Source: Coriobacteriia bacterium
GTDB lineage: Bacteria; Actinomycetota; Coriobacteriia; Anaerosomatales; PALSA-660
Length of the DNA: 35,231 bases
Direction of reading: 5' to 3'
NCBI GenBank assembly: GCA_030651905.1
Contig: JAUSBS010000118.1
Coordinates: 1-35,231 of the forward strand
The notes under the pieces are model-generated. The model was not told where the DNA came from. It saw nothing but the letters and a program-made list of their open reading frames with translations, and made no database searches. Positions 9,677 through 18,764 of this stretch are shown one piece after another (position 1 is the first letter of the stretch; each line of letters starts with the position of its first letter). Both the position numbers and the translations under genes were made by a program.

Positions 9677-10630
9677 CTAGAGGCGGGGCACGCGGACTAT
9701 CCCCGAGGTGCAGTACACCTTCACGCCCTTGGATTCGATCCGGTCGAGCACCAGGTTCATGCCGAGCGTGTCCGAGGAGATGTGACCGGCCAGCACGAGG
9801 TTGAGATGCAGCTCCTCGGCGCGCTTCTTGTGCTCCTCCGAGTAGTGCATCCCCACGAGCGTCCCGACGCCGGCGGCGCTCAAGCGGTCGAGGGCTTCGG
9901 TCGGACCCTCTGTCCCACCGGTCATGTCCACGACGATGCGACCCGGACGGTGCGACCCTGTCCCGGACACGATCTCGGGGCCGTAGCCCTTCTTCGCCGC
10001 GTGCTCGTACTCCGGGATCGTACGCAGCGCCTTCACGATCGCGCTCAGAGTGGCGGGCTTCTCGGTATCGAGGAAACGCTGGACGAACGTCTGGACGTTG
10101 TTGTCGGCGGGAGTGTGGCACGACAGCGTCGCGAAACCGAGCATCTCGGCCGCCTGGATCGCACGGTAGTGGTTGTACGGCGAGAGCTTCCTGCGGATCT
10201 CCGAGGCGCGAGTCGCGATCAGGCTGTCGCCGACACCGAGGCCCACACCCTGCGCGTGCCACAGGTCCGCCTGCATGTACATGACCTGATCGAGATTGGC
10301 GAAGCCGGGACCTTCGGGGTGGTGCGCGAAGATCAGATCGATCGGCTCGCCCTTCTCGCGCAGGCGGTCCGCAAGCAAGACCTCCGCCGTCTCCATGTCC
10401 ACGCCGGTCAGCAGGCCCCGGACCTCGAGGTCGGGGTCGCCGTTGGCTATGCGGGTGTCGGCGTACGGGTTCGTGAGGCGCTCGGTGTCGTAGAACGGCT
10501 TGTCGTCGTCGTCGAGCTTGTCGAATGCCACGCGAGCGTCCGTCAGGACGCGCTCGAGCTCCTCGGCCGGGCGTGGATCGGCCTGCATCCCCACCTCGAT
10601 ACAGGTCCTGTATATCTCGCTGAGCTTCAC
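9677..10630 (-). CDS. NIF3-like metal-binding protein
   Basis: A 317-residue protein resembling the NIF3/YbgI/YqfO family: widespread dinuclear-metal proteins of unsettled function, variously linked to cofactor or GTP chemistry. Visible traits are the N-terminal block ending in [14 protein letters not shown], the His pair in FAHHPEG (His103 and His104), which is likely a metal ligand, and the C-terminal [16 protein letters not shown], matching the family's closing metal motif. The GTG start at 10630 has AAAGGGG about five bases upstream and overlaps the end of the mpg gene by four bases (GTGA type), so the two are translationally coupled. It is the last gene of the arg run, and nothing here ties it to arginine. 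The family call is moderate and the function unknown. Confidence 0.62.
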   Translation of the reverse strand: MKLSEIYRTCIEVGMQADPRPAEELERVLTDARVAFDKLDDDDKPFYDTERLTNPYADTRIANGDPDLEVRGLLTGVDMETAEVLLADRLREKGEPIDLIFAHHPEGPGFANLDQVMYMQADLWHAQGVGLGVGDSLIATRASEIRRKLSPYNHYRAIQAAEMLGFATLSCHTPADNNVQTFVQRFLDTEKPATLSAIVKALRTIPEYEHAAKKGYGPEIVSGTGSHRPGRIVVDMTGGTEGPTEALDRLSAAGVGTLVGMHYSEEHKKRAEELHLNLVLAGHISSDTLGMNLVLDRIESKGVKVYCTSGIVRVPRL

Positions 10631-11292
10631 GCGTGCCCCTTTCCCGTGCGAGCGCTCGGCGGTTTCGGACCGGTGCGCCCCTTCGACACGTACTGGTTCC
10701 CCTCAAGGAAGAACCGCAGTTCGAGTTCATGGCCTCCGGTCAGCCCTACTCTACCCGAGGACACGACGCTCGCCTCCGGAGGCGGCGCGTCGCATATCGA
10801 GAGTGTAGCGCTCCCAAGGGCCGTCCCGTTGAGAGACAGGTCCACGCCGAGCGCGGCCGTGAGCTTGCCCGGGCCGCTCGCCAGGTCGGCTGGACCGAGA
10901 TGCGGTCCGGACCTACCCGAGTCACGTCGCCGCGCCATCTCAGCGGCGCCGAGTCGCGGTTCTATCGCCCGCACGAGCACCGCGCCGGCGACGCCTTCCG
11001 CCTCCGTGACGACGTTGAGCATGTGGTGGTTGCCGTAGGTGAAGTACACATACGCCGTTCCCGGGGGACCGTACATGACGCTGTTGCGCTTCGTGATCCC
11101 CTTCGTCGCGGCGTGTGAGCCCATGTCGTGAGAGCCGAGGTACGCCTCCACCTCCACGATGGGACCGCCCGTGACCACGCCGTCGACACTACTCACCAGC
11201 ACCTTGCCGAGCAGTTCGCGTGCGACCGTCACCGTGTCGCGGGCGAAGAACGCCGCCGGAAGCGGATGCAGCTCGATGCCGTTCGTATGCAT
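10627..11292 (-). CDS. mpg: 3-methyladenine DNA glycosylase, AAG/MPG type
   Basis: A 221-residue base-excision repair enzyme that removes alkylated and deaminated purines. Family marks are VEVEAYLG at 46-53 with the presumed catalytic Glu49, the [15 protein letters not shown] block (73-87), VRAIEP (107-112) and [13 protein letters not shown] (137-149). Length is normal for bacterial MPG proteins. The ATG at 11292 lies 30 bases after argH. There is no clear ribosome-binding site, but a TACAAT box ends seven bases before the ATG, so leaderless expression from an internal promoter is possible in addition to read-through from argH. The downstream NIF3-like gene overlaps its end. Confidence 0.92.
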   Translation of the reverse strand: MHTNGIELHPLPAAFFARDTVTVARELLGKVLVSSVDGVVTGGPIVEVEAYLGSHDMGSHAATKGITKRNSVMYGPPGTAYVYFTYGNHHMLNVVTEAEGVAGAVLVRAIEPRLGAAEMARRRDSGRSGPHLGPADLASGPGKLTAALGVDLSLNGTALGSATLSICDAPPPEASVVSSGRVGLTGGHELELRFFLEGNQYVSKGRTGPKPPSARTGKGHA

Positions 11293-11299
11293 GGACCGG

Positions 11300-11305
11300 A
11301 TTGTA
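11300..11305 (-). promoter_or_regulatory. Possible -10 box for leaderless mpg mRNA
   Basis: The minus strand has TACAAT followed by seven bases and then the mpg ATG. That is the spacing seen in leaderless transcripts of Actinobacteria. No convincing -35 is present in the end of argH. Confidence 0.3.
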
Positions 11306-11322
11306 GCCGAGTGCGGATGCCG

Positions 11323-12741
11323 TCAGCGCGCGGCGATCGACCACTCCGCGTCCTGGTGGAGCACGGTCTTCGCAGCCACGAGCTGCGTCCGCACGGCATC
11401 ATGCCCCGTGCCGCCCAGACTCACGCGACGCGCAACGATCCTGTCGATGTCGACGGCCTCGAGCGCGTCGGCCGCGAACGCCGGCGATGCGGAGCGCAAC
11501 TCCTCCAGAGTCAGGTCCTGCAGGGTCCGCCCCTCGTGCTCGCAGCGCAGAACGAGTCGACCCACGACCTCGTGCGCCTCGCGGAACGGGACGCCACGCG
11601 CGGCCAGATGGTCCGCCAGGTCGGTGGCGGCCATGAACCCGCCGCGAGCACCGGCACGCATCCGGTCGCTGTTCACCGTCATCGTCGAGAGCATGCCCTC
11701 GACGGCTCGCAGACAGCTCGACAGCGTGTCGATGGCGTCGAACGCAGGCTCCTTGTCCTCCTGCATGTCCTTGTTGTAGGCCAAGGGCAGGCCCTTGAGC
11801 ATCACGAGCAGTGAGGTGAGATCCCCGATCACACGACCGGTCTTGCCGCGCGTGAGCTCGGCGAAGTCGGGGTTCTTCTTCTGAGGCATGATCGAGCTGC
11901 CCGTGGAGTACGAGTCGTCCATCTGCACGAAGCCGAACTCGTCCGTCGACCACAGGATGAGCTCCTCGCACAGCCGCGAGAGATGCACCATGGCGACCGT
12001 ACACGCATACGTGAGGTCGAGCAGGAAGTCGCGATCGGAGACCGCATCGAGTGAGTTGGCGCTGATCAACGAGAAGCCCAACTCATCGGCGACGGCCTGC
12101 CGGTCGATCGGGAAGGTCGTGCCGGCCAACGCCGCGCTCCCGAGAGGCATCACATCCGCCGCCTCGTGCGCGTGCCGAAGCCGCGAGACGTCCCGCGTGA
12201 GCATCCAGAAGTACGCGAGCAGATGGTGGCTCAGCAGGATCGGCTGTGCCTTCTGAAGGTGCGTGTAGCCCGGCATGACGACGCCGAGGTGGTCGTCCGC
12301 CAGCCTGAGCAGCGTCGCCCGTAGCGCGTCCACGGCACCGATCAGTCCGAGCGAAGCCTCCTTCGCGTGCATGCGTGCGTCGAGCGCGACCTGGTCGTTG
12401 CGCGAGCGCGCGGTGTGCAACCGCTTTCCGGCCTCACCGATGCGCAGCGTGAGCGCCCGCTCGATCGCCATGTGGATGTCCTCGTCAGCAGCCTCGAAGA
12501 CGAACTCCCCCGCTTCGATCTCCTCACGTATCGCGGACAGGCCCGCGACGATGGCGACCGCGTCCGGCTCAGAGATGACGCCGCACGCCGAGAGCATGCG
12601 CGCGTGCGCGACGGAGCCGCGGATGTCGGCGTCCCACATGCGCTGATCGACAGGGAGCGATGCGCCGAACTCGACCACGAACTCGTCGAGGGGACCGGCG
12701 AACCGGCCGCCCCACGGCGCCTTGCCTGCGGTGTCATCCAC
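11323..12741 (-). CDS. argH: Argininosuccinate lyase
   Basis: Last step of arginine synthesis: argininosuccinate to arginine and fumarate. It belongs to the aspartase/fumarase superfamily, 472 residues, a usual length. The superfamily signature GSSIMPQKKNP is at 281-291 with the catalytic serine in it. TARSRNDQVA (110-119) and GYTHLQKAQP (158-167, including the His161 region) are the other active-site blocks. The frame extends much further upstream inside argG. The GTG at 12741 is chosen because GGGGAGG lies about nine bases before it and because it overlaps the argG stop by a few bases (argG ends at 12746), the normal coupling in this run. No defect is visible. Confidence 0.95.
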   Translation of the reverse strand: MDDTAGKAPWGGRFAGPLDEFVVEFGASLPVDQRMWDADIRGSVAHARMLSACGVISEPDAVAIVAGLSAIREEIEAGEFVFEAADEDIHMAIERALTLRIGEAGKRLHTARSRNDQVALDARMHAKEASLGLIGAVDALRATLLRLADDHLGVVMPGYTHLQKAQPILLSHHLLAYFWMLTRDVSRLRHAHEAADVMPLGSAALAGTTFPIDRQAVADELGFSLISANSLDAVSDRDFLLDLTYACTVAMVHLSRLCEELILWSTDEFGFVQMDDSYSTGSSIMPQKKNPDFAELTRGKTGRVIGDLTSLLVMLKGLPLAYNKDMQEDKEPAFDAIDTLSSCLRAVEGMLSTMTVNSDRMRAGARGGFMAATDLADHLAARGVPFREAHEVVGRLVLRCEHEGRTLQDLTLEELRSASPAFAADALEAVDIDRIVARRVSLGGTGHDAVRTQLVAAKTVLHQDAEWSIAAR

Positions 12742-12745
12742 CGGT

Positions 12746-13972
12746 TCAGACCTCCCCGTCCTTGCCGACCTTGCGCCGTTGGCGCGCCCAGACCTTGGTG
12801 GGCAGACCCCACAGTTGGACGAAGCCCTTAGCGGCGGTGTGATCGAACGTGTCGGTCGCATCGTAGGTCGCGAGATCGTAGTCGTAGAGCGAGTACGGGC
12901 TGCGGCGACCGACGACGACGCAGGAGCCCTTGAAGAAGCGCAGCCGGACATCACCCGTGACGAGCTTCTGCGTAGTCTCGACGAAGCCGTCGAGCGCCTC
13001 CTTGAGCGGCGAGAACCACAGCCCGTTGTAGACGAGATCCGCCCATGTCTGCTCGATACCGAGCTTGTAGTGCAGGACGGCGCGCTCGAGGCACAGGTCC
13101 TCGAGCGCCTTGTGGGCAGAGATGAGCGTGAGCGCGCCCGGCACCTCGTAGATCTCGCGCGACTTGAGCCCGACGAGGCGGTTCTCGATCATGTCGATGC
13201 GACCGAACCCGTGCCGCCCGGCGAACGTGTTGAGCTCGGTGATGATGTCGTGGAACGACTTCGTCTCGCCGTTGAGCGCGATCGGCAGTCCCTGCTCGAA
13301 GCTCAGCTCGACGTACTCGGGCACATCGCACGCCGCGAAGTGCGCGTCGTTCGTCATCGTGTAGATGTCCGCGGGCGGCTCGACCCACGGGTCCTCGAGG
13401 ATGCCGCACTCGATCGCGCGTCCCCACAAGTTGTCGTCGATCGAGTACGGATTCGCCTTGGTGGTCGGCACCGGGATGCCGCGAGCGGTCGCGTACTCCA
13501 TCTCCTGCTCGCGGGTCTTGAGGTCCCATTCCCGGACCGGCGCGATGACCTCGATGTCCGGATCGAGCGCCGCTATCCCGACTTCGAAGCGCACCTGGTC
13601 GTTCCCCTTGCCCGTGCAGCCGTGCGCGATGTAGCGCGCTCCGACGCGATGCGCCTCCTGAACGAGGTGCTTGACGATGATCGGACGCGACATCGCGGAG
13701 ACCAGCGGATACTTGTTCTCGTAGAGCGCGTTGGCCTTCAGCGCCTTGGCGAGGAACTCCTCGACGAACTCCTCGCGGACATCCTTGACCACGGACTCGA
13801 CGGCGCCGATGGTGAGCGCCTTGGCCCGCACGAGCTCGAGGTCCTGGCGCTCCTGGCCGACGTCGATCGCCAGCGCGACCACGTCGACGTTCTTGTGCTC
13901 CATGAGCCACTGGATCGCCACGGATGTGTCGAGCCCGCCCGAGTATGCGAGTACGCAGATGTCCTTCGCCAC
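12746..13972 (-). CDS. argG: Argininosuccinate synthase
   Basis: Joins citrulline and aspartate using ATP. The 408-residue length is typical. The N-terminal PP-loop AYSGGLDTS (residues 9-17) binds ATP. HGCTGKGNDQVRFE and the later NPYSIDDNLWGR block are characteristic of the family. The start is GTG at 13972 with GAAGGAGAG about ten bases upstream. Longer readings extend into argR and add an arginine-rich non-homologous stretch. argR ends 32 bases upstream and argH overlaps downstream. Confidence 0.95.
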   Translation of the reverse strand: MAKDICVLAYSGGLDTSVAIQWLMEHKNVDVVALAIDVGQERQDLELVRAKALTIGAVESVVKDVREEFVEEFLAKALKANALYENKYPLVSAMSRPIIVKHLVQEAHRVGARYIAHGCTGKGNDQVRFEVGIAALDPDIEVIAPVREWDLKTREQEMEYATARGIPVPTTKANPYSIDDNLWGRAIECGILEDPWVEPPADIYTMTNDAHFAACDVPEYVELSFEQGLPIALNGETKSFHDIITELNTFAGRHGFGRIDMIENRLVGLKSREIYEVPGALTLISAHKALEDLCLERAVLHYKLGIEQTWADLVYNGLWFSPLKEALDGFVETTQKLVTGDVRLRFFKGSCVVVGRRSPYSLYDYDLATYDATDTFDHTAAKGFVQLWGLPTKVWARQRRKVGKDGEV

Positions 13973-14004
13973 GTTCTGTTTCTCTCCTTCGCCGCCGCGG
14001 GACC

Positions 14005-14436
14005 CTACGAGACGCCGCGGTACTTGTCTATGCTGTCGACCAGCGCGGCCGCATCCGCGTCGCTGCGAGCGATGACGAGCACGGTGTCGTCGCCCGCTAT
14101 GGAGCCGAGCACCTCTTCGAGCCCTGCCGCGTCCAGCGCCGCCGCGACGCCGGGTGCAGTGCCGGGTGATGCCTTCACGAGCACGAGCTTCTCGGACTGG
14201 ACGGCGCCGAGCACGAGCTCGCTCATCATCCTCTGGAGATGCAGGTCCTCCGCGAGGACGTAGATGCCCTCGGGAAGCTTGCGCAGCCCCATCTCCGTGA
14301 TGTCGCGGGAGACCGTCGCTTGTGTGCACACGAACCCGAACGCCTTCAGCCGCTCGACAAGGTCGCGCTGGGTCCTGATCCGTTCGCGGCGCACGACGCG
14401 CCGGATGACGTCCTGTCGCTCCAGGCGTTTTCTCAT
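14005..14436 (-). CDS. argR: Arginine repressor
   Basis: Hexameric arginine-sensing transcription factor, 143 residues. The N-terminal winged helix (1-70) carries the recognition helix TQATVSRDITEMGL (38-51). The C-terminal domain has the oligomerisation segment GTAPGVAAALD (92-102) and GSIAGDDTVLVI (111-122), where the GDD acidic pair contacts arginine. ATG 14436 has GGATGAG upstream, inside the argF end, with a gap of four bases after the argF stop. Its place inside the biosynthetic run suggests it represses its own operon from a site near the argC promoter. Confidence 0.95.
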   Translation of the reverse strand: MRKRLERQDVIRRVVRRERIRTQRDLVERLKAFGFVCTQATVSRDITEMGLRKLPEGIYVLAEDLHLQRMMSELVLGAVQSEKLVLVKASPGTAPGVAAALDAAGLEEVLGSIAGDDTVLVIARSDADAAALVDSIDKYRGVS

Positions 14437-14440
14437 CGTC

Positions 14441-15373
14441 TCATCCCATGATCAGAGACAGCAGGGCCTTCTGCGCGCGCATCCGGTTGCCAGCCTCGTC
14501 GTAGACGACGGACTGCGCCGAGTCGATCACCTGGTCGGTGACCTCCTCACCGCGGTGCGCGGGCAGACAGTGCATGAAGATGGCCTCGGGCTTCGCGAAC
14601 AACATGAGGCCCGTATCGACCTGGTAGCCACGGAACTGGGCGAGGCGCTTGTCGTGCTCGCCCTCCTGGCCCATCGACGTGAACGTGTCGGTCACCACGA
14701 CGTCCGCGCCGTCGACCGCCTCCCGCGGGTCGCGCACGACCGAGAGGACAGCCCCGGTAGCCGAGGCGATCTCCTGCGCCCGGGTCACGGCCGCCTTGAG
14801 CGGCTCGAAGCCCGGAGGGCACGCGACCACGGCGTTCATACCGGTCAGGGCGGCGCCGATGAGCAACGTGTTCGCCATGTTGTTGCCGTCCCCGACATAG
14901 GCGAGCTTGAGCCCTGCGAGGCGACCGAAGTGTTCGTCAATCGTGAGCAGGTCTGCGAGGACCTGGCACGGGTGGTAGTCGTCCGTCAGGGCGTTGATGA
15001 CGGGCACGGAGGCGTGCTGTGCGACCTCATCGAGGTGCGACTGGTCGTACGTGCGCAGAACGATACAGTCGCAGTAGCGCTCGAGCACCTTGACGGTGTC
15101 CTTGACCGACTCGCCCCGGGAGAAGACGCTCCCCTCGCCGATGAGCATGATCGGTGCGCCGCCGAGGTGGCGCACGGCGACCTCGAAGCTGATGCGCGTG
15201 CGCATCGACGGCTTGAGCATGATGATCGCCACGGCACGGTCCGCGAGCGGGCGCGGACGGTTCGACGACTGCGCCCACATCCGCTTCTGGATCTTCGCCC
15301 GCTCGAGCACGAGTGCGACCTCGTCGGGCGAAAGATCACCGAGCGTGAGCAGGTCCCGTCCCTCAAGTCCCAT
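14441..15373 (-). CDS. argF: Ornithine carbamoyltransferase
   Basis: Transfers the carbamoyl group from carbamoyl phosphate to ornithine to make citrulline; 310 residues. The carbamoyl-phosphate loop is present as KPSMRTRISFE (54-64). The usual STRTR is SMRTR here, a variant in the second position, while the catalytic arginines are kept. HPCQ (near 134), the ornithine-binding FTSMGQE block and HCLPAHRG (near 268) are all present. ATG 15373 is three bases after the argD stop, with GGGAGG inside the argD end. Confidence 0.94.
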   Translation of the reverse strand: MGLEGRDLLTLGDLSPDEVALVLERAKIQKRMWAQSSNRPRPLADRAVAIIMLKPSMRTRISFEVAVRHLGGAPIMLIGEGSVFSRGESVKDTVKVLERYCDCIVLRTYDQSHLDEVAQHASVPVINALTDDYHPCQVLADLLTIDEHFGRLAGLKLAYVGDGNNMANTLLIGAALTGMNAVVACPPGFEPLKAAVTRAQEIASATGAVLSVVRDPREAVDGADVVVTDTFTSMGQEGEHDKRLAQFRGYQVDTGLMLFAKPEAIFMHCLPAHRGEEVTDQVIDSAQSVVYDEAGNRMRAQKALLSLIMG

Positions 15374-15376
15374 CCC

Positions 15377-16594
15377 TTACGCACCTCCCTGCATGCAGTG
15401 GCCCATCGATACATAAAGTGCATCGCAGAGTGTATCAATCTCCGGCTTCCCGCACACAAGGGGCGGCAGCATACGCAATATACGGGTACCGATGCTGTTG
15501 ATGACGAAGCCGCCCGAAAGTAGCTCGGCCGCCACCTCGGCGGCGATATCGGACTTCAGCTCCATCGCGTTCATCAGGCCCATCCCCCGGACCTCGGCGA
15601 TCGCCCCGGTCCGTACCGCGAGCTCGCCCAGTCGTTCGCGCAGGTAGGCGCCCATAGCGACCGAGTTCTCGCCGAGCCGCTCGTCAGCCAGAGCGCGGAC
15701 GCATGCGCGACCCGCGGCGCAGACCAGTGGACCACCGCCGAACGTGGAGCCGTGGTCTCCGGGCTGGAAGGCATCGGCGACCTCCCCTCCAGCGAGGACC
15801 ACCCCGATGGGAAGCCCGTTGGCGAGGGACTTCGCGAGACACATGACGTCCGGCACGACGCCGTACGCCTGGTGGGCGAAGGCGGGACCCGTACGGTAGA
15901 AGCCGGTCTGGATCTCATCGAGTATGAGAAGGACGCCGCGCTCGTCGCACAAGGCGCGCACAGCCGCGAGGTATGCGGGATCGCACGCGTAGACACCGCC
16001 TTCGCCCTGGACCGGCTCGAGCATCACGGCACAGGTGTCAGGCGTGACTGCCGCGTCCAACGCCGCGATGTCGTTGAGGGGCACATGCGTGAAGCCCGGC
16101 GTCAGCGGCTCGAACGCCTCTTGCTTGCTCGCCTGCCCGGTCGCGGCGAGCGCCGCCAGCGTGCGTCCGTGGAACGAGCGCTGCGCCGTGACGATCCGGT
16201 AGCACTCCTCGCCCCTGCGGGCCTTGCCCCACAGGCGCGCGAGCTTGATGGCGCCTTCGACGGCCTCCGCTCCTGAGTTGGAGAAGAAGACCTTCGCGGG
16301 GTGCCCGAACAGCGCCACGAGGTCGCGTGCGAGCTCGTCACGATGCTCCACATGGAAGAGGTTGCTCACGTGCGTCAGTCTCGAGGCCTGAGCGCACACC
16401 GCCGCGGTGACCGCGGGGTGGCTGTGCCCGAGGTTGACGGCCCCGATGCCGGCGACGAAGTCCAGGTACTCCCGTCCGTCGTCGTCGTAGAGCCGCATAC
16501 CCTCGCCGCGCACGAACATGACCGGCTTGCGGGCGTACGTGGGCATCACAAAAGCCGCGTCGAGAGCCGCGGTCCGCTCGAAGGAGGCGCCCAT
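15377..16594 (-). CDS. argD: Acetylornithine aminotransferase
   Basis: PLP-dependent class III aminotransferase converting N-acetylglutamate semialdehyde to N-acetylornithine; 405 residues. FSNSGAEAVEGAIK (104-117) is the PLP phosphate-binding region, ILDEIQTG (224-231) holds the ring-binding Asp, and LAKSLANGLPIG has the presumed Schiff-base Lys255. The ATG at 16594 overlaps the argB TGA by one base (TGATG), which fixes the start. The frame continues upstream only as a low-complexity shadow inside argB. Succinyl-diaminopimelate activity is also possible, as for many ArgD enzymes. Confidence 0.94.
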   Translation of the reverse strand: MGASFERTAALDAAFVMPTYARKPVMFVRGEGMRLYDDDGREYLDFVAGIGAVNLGHSHPAVTAAVCAQASRLTHVSNLFHVEHRDELARDLVALFGHPAKVFFSNSGAEAVEGAIKLARLWGKARRGEECYRIVTAQRSFHGRTLAALAATGQASKQEAFEPLTPGFTHVPLNDIAALDAAVTPDTCAVMLEPVQGEGGVYACDPAYLAAVRALCDERGVLLILDEIQTGFYRTGPAFAHQAYGVVPDVMCLAKSLANGLPIGVVLAGGEVADAFQPGDHGSTFGGGPLVCAAGRACVRALADERLGENSVAMGAYLRERLGELAVRTGAIAEVRGMGLMNAMELKSDIAAEVAAELLSGGFVINSIGTRILRMLPPLVCGKPEIDTLCDALYVSMGHCMQGGA

Positions 16595-17502
16595 CACGCC
16601 TCCCCCGGCGCGGCGCACCGGGCGCCCGCGAGCGCCGCCGGGCCCGTGCCGTCGGCCGTGATCATCGTGCCGACTCCCTCGTCGGTGTAGACCTCGAGGA
16701 GCAGCGCATGCGGCACCGTGCCGTTGAGGATGTGCGCCCGCCGCACTCCGCCCTGGAGCGCCCGCGCACACGCGCCGACCTTCGGGATCATCCCGGAACT
16801 CAGCCGGTCCTGTGCGATGAGCTCCTCCGCCTGGGCCAACGACAGCGCACTGATAAGCGAGGACTTGTCCTCGAAATCCGCGTACAGACCATCGACGTCG
16901 GTGAGGAAGATGACCTTGTCCGCACCGAGGGCCGCGGCGAGTTCGCCTGCGACGAGGTCGGCATTGATGTTGTAGCTTCCGCCGTCATCGCCGTATCCGA
17001 CGGTGGCGATCACCGGGATGAAGCCGTCGTCGATGAGGTTGGTCACGACCGTCGCATCGATCGCCTCGACCTCACCCGCACGACCGAGCCGCTCCGAGAC
17101 GGGGCGCGCCTTGATGAGGTTGCCGTCGTCCCCGGCGATACCGACGGCGAGCCGCCCGTGGCTGTTGATGGCGGAGACGAGTTCCTTGTTGACCTTGCCG
17201 ACCAGGACCATCTTGACGACCTCCATGGCCGCGTCGTCGGTCACACGCATGCCGTCGAGGAACTCCACCTTCATGCCGAGCCGCTCCATGAACGACGAGA
17301 TCTCGGGGCCGCCGCCGTGCACGATGACAGGGTTGATGCCGACGAGTTTCATCAACACGATGTCGGATGCCACGTGCTCGCGCAGCACGGGATCGGTCAT
17401 CGCCGCGCCGCCGTACTTCACGACGACGACGGTGCCCCACGTGGACTTGATCCACGGGAGCGCCTCGGTCAGTATCTCGGCCTTCGCGAACAGGTCTTCC
17501 AT
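16594..17502 (-). CDS. argB: Acetylglutamate kinase
   Basis: Phosphorylates N-acetylglutamate, the second step of ornithine synthesis and usually the feedback-controlled one in organisms with the acetyl cycle. The 302-residue protein belongs to the amino-acid kinase family: VVVKYGGAAM (26-35) and VIVHGGGPEISSF (59-71) bind ATP and substrate, and NLIDDGFIPVIATVG and FLTDVDGLY follow in order. The helix before the kinase core (residues 1-22) resembles the N-terminal extension used for arginine inhibition in other hexameric enzymes, which is an inference. ATG 17502 has GGAAGGG about nine bases upstream. Confidence 0.94.
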   Translation of the reverse strand: MEDLFAKAEILTEALPWIKSTWGTVVVVKYGGAAMTDPVLREHVASDIVLMKLVGINPVIVHGGGPEISSFMERLGMKVEFLDGMRVTDDAAMEVVKMVLVGKVNKELVSAINSHGRLAVGIAGDDGNLIKARPVSERLGRAGEVEAIDATVVTNLIDDGFIPVIATVGYGDDGGSYNINADLVAGELAAALGADKVIFLTDVDGLYADFEDKSSLISALSLAQAEELIAQDRLSSGMIPKVGACARALQGGVRRAHILNGTVPHALLLEVYTDEGVGTMITADGTGPAALAGARCAAPGEA

Positions 17503-17535
17503 GGTAGGCAGCCCTTCCGTGGTGACCGCCGGAGC

Positions 17536-18762
17536 CTAGCTCCGGTAGTCGCCGTTGATGCGTACGTAGTCGTAGGTCAGGTCGCAGGTCCACACGGTCG
17601 AGGTGCCCGCGCCCAGGTGCAGGTCGACGAGCACGACGATGTCGCGCTGCGCGAGCGCCGCCGCCGCCGCCTGCTCGTCGAAGAGGAGGGCGGTGCCGTT
17701 GACACAGGTCGGGATACCCGCGAAGACGATCTCGAGCCGATCGGGATCGACTCGTGCACCGGACTTGCCGACAGCCATGGCGACCCGGCCCCAGTTCGCG
17801 TCTCCTCCGAAGACGGCGGTCTTGAACAGCGGCGAGTTCGCGATAGCGAACGCAGCGCGCGTGGCGTCGGCCTCGCTTTCCGCGCCGCGCACGACCACCT
17901 CGATGAACTTCGATGCTCCCTCGCCGTCCCGCACGATCAGGCGCGCGAGCTCTCCGCACACGTGGTGCACGGCTGCGGCGATGGCCTCGAAGGCGGGTCC
18001 CGACGCGCCTATCGGCTCCCCGCCCGCGGCGCCGCTGGCCATGAGCAGGCACATGTCGTTCGTGGACGTGTCCGAGTCGATGCTGATGCGATTGAACGTG
18101 CGATCCACCGCGGCGCGGAGCACCGCATCGCACGCTTCCGGGGTCAGCGGCGCGTCGGTGGTGACGAACGCGAGCATGGTCGCCATGTTCGGCTGGATCA
18201 TGCCGGAGCCCTTGGCCATGCCGCCGACGGTGTACGTGCGGCCCCCGAGTTCCAGGGTCACTGCTATCTCCTTGGCGAACGTGTCGGTCGTCATGATCGC
18301 CTCGGCCGCCGACGAGCCGCCGTCGGCGGAGAGCGCCGTCGCCGCGGCCTCGATGCCGGACGTGACGAGCGCCACGGGCAGCGGGACGCCTATCACGCCG
18401 GTGGAGGAGACGATGACTTCGCCGGGCGCACAACCGAGCGCTCGTGCGGTGGCACTCGCCATCGCCCTCGCGTCGACGAGACCCTGCGCCCCGGTGCACG
18501 CGTTAGCGTTGCCGGCGTTGACGGCCACAGCGCGACAGCGTCCCGCAGCGATGTGCTCACGGCTGACGACCACCGGTGCCGCGGCGACCAGGTTCGTGGT
18601 GAACACCGCGGCCGCCGGCACCGCGGTCTCAGCGGCGAGGACGGCCACGTCGGCGCGACCGCCCTTCTTGAGGCCAGCCGCGACGGCGCCGGCCCTGAAC
18701 CCCCGCGGCGCGGTGACTCCGCCATCGACGGGTCTGAAGAGGATCTCGAGCAGCGGATCCAT
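17536..18762 (-). CDS. argJ: Glutamate N-acetyltransferase / ornithine acetyltransferase
   Basis: Moves the acetyl group from N-acetylornithine back to glutamate, closing the acetyl cycle; 408 residues. ArgJ is a self-cleaving N-terminal nucleophile enzyme. The cleavage block GMAKGSGMIQPNMATML spans 181-197, and Thr195 is the expected new N-terminus of the beta chain. NAGNANACTG (82-91) is another family mark. ATG 18762 begins two bases after the argC stop. Upstream in-frame sequence is a shadow of argC. No separate argA-type gene is seen in the window, so it cannot be judged whether the enzyme also uses acetyl-CoA. Confidence 0.94.
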   Translation of the reverse strand: MDPLLEILFRPVDGGVTAPRGFRAGAVAAGLKKGGRADVAVLAAETAVPAAAVFTTNLVAAAPVVVSREHIAAGRCRAVAVNAGNANACTGAQGLVDARAMASATARALGCAPGEVIVSSTGVIGVPLPVALVTSGIEAAATALSADGGSSAAEAIMTTDTFAKEIAVTLELGGRTYTVGGMAKGSGMIQPNMATMLAFVTTDAPLTPEACDAVLRAAVDRTFNRISIDSDTSTNDMCLLMASGAAGGEPIGASGPAFEAIAAAVHHVCGELARLIVRDGEGASKFIEVVVRGAESEADATRAAFAIANSPLFKTAVFGGDANWGRVAMAVGKSGARVDPDRLEIVFAGIPTCVNGTALLFDEQAAAAALAQRDIVVLVDLHLGAGTSTVWTCDLTYDYVRINGDYRS

Positions 18763-18764
18763 GC

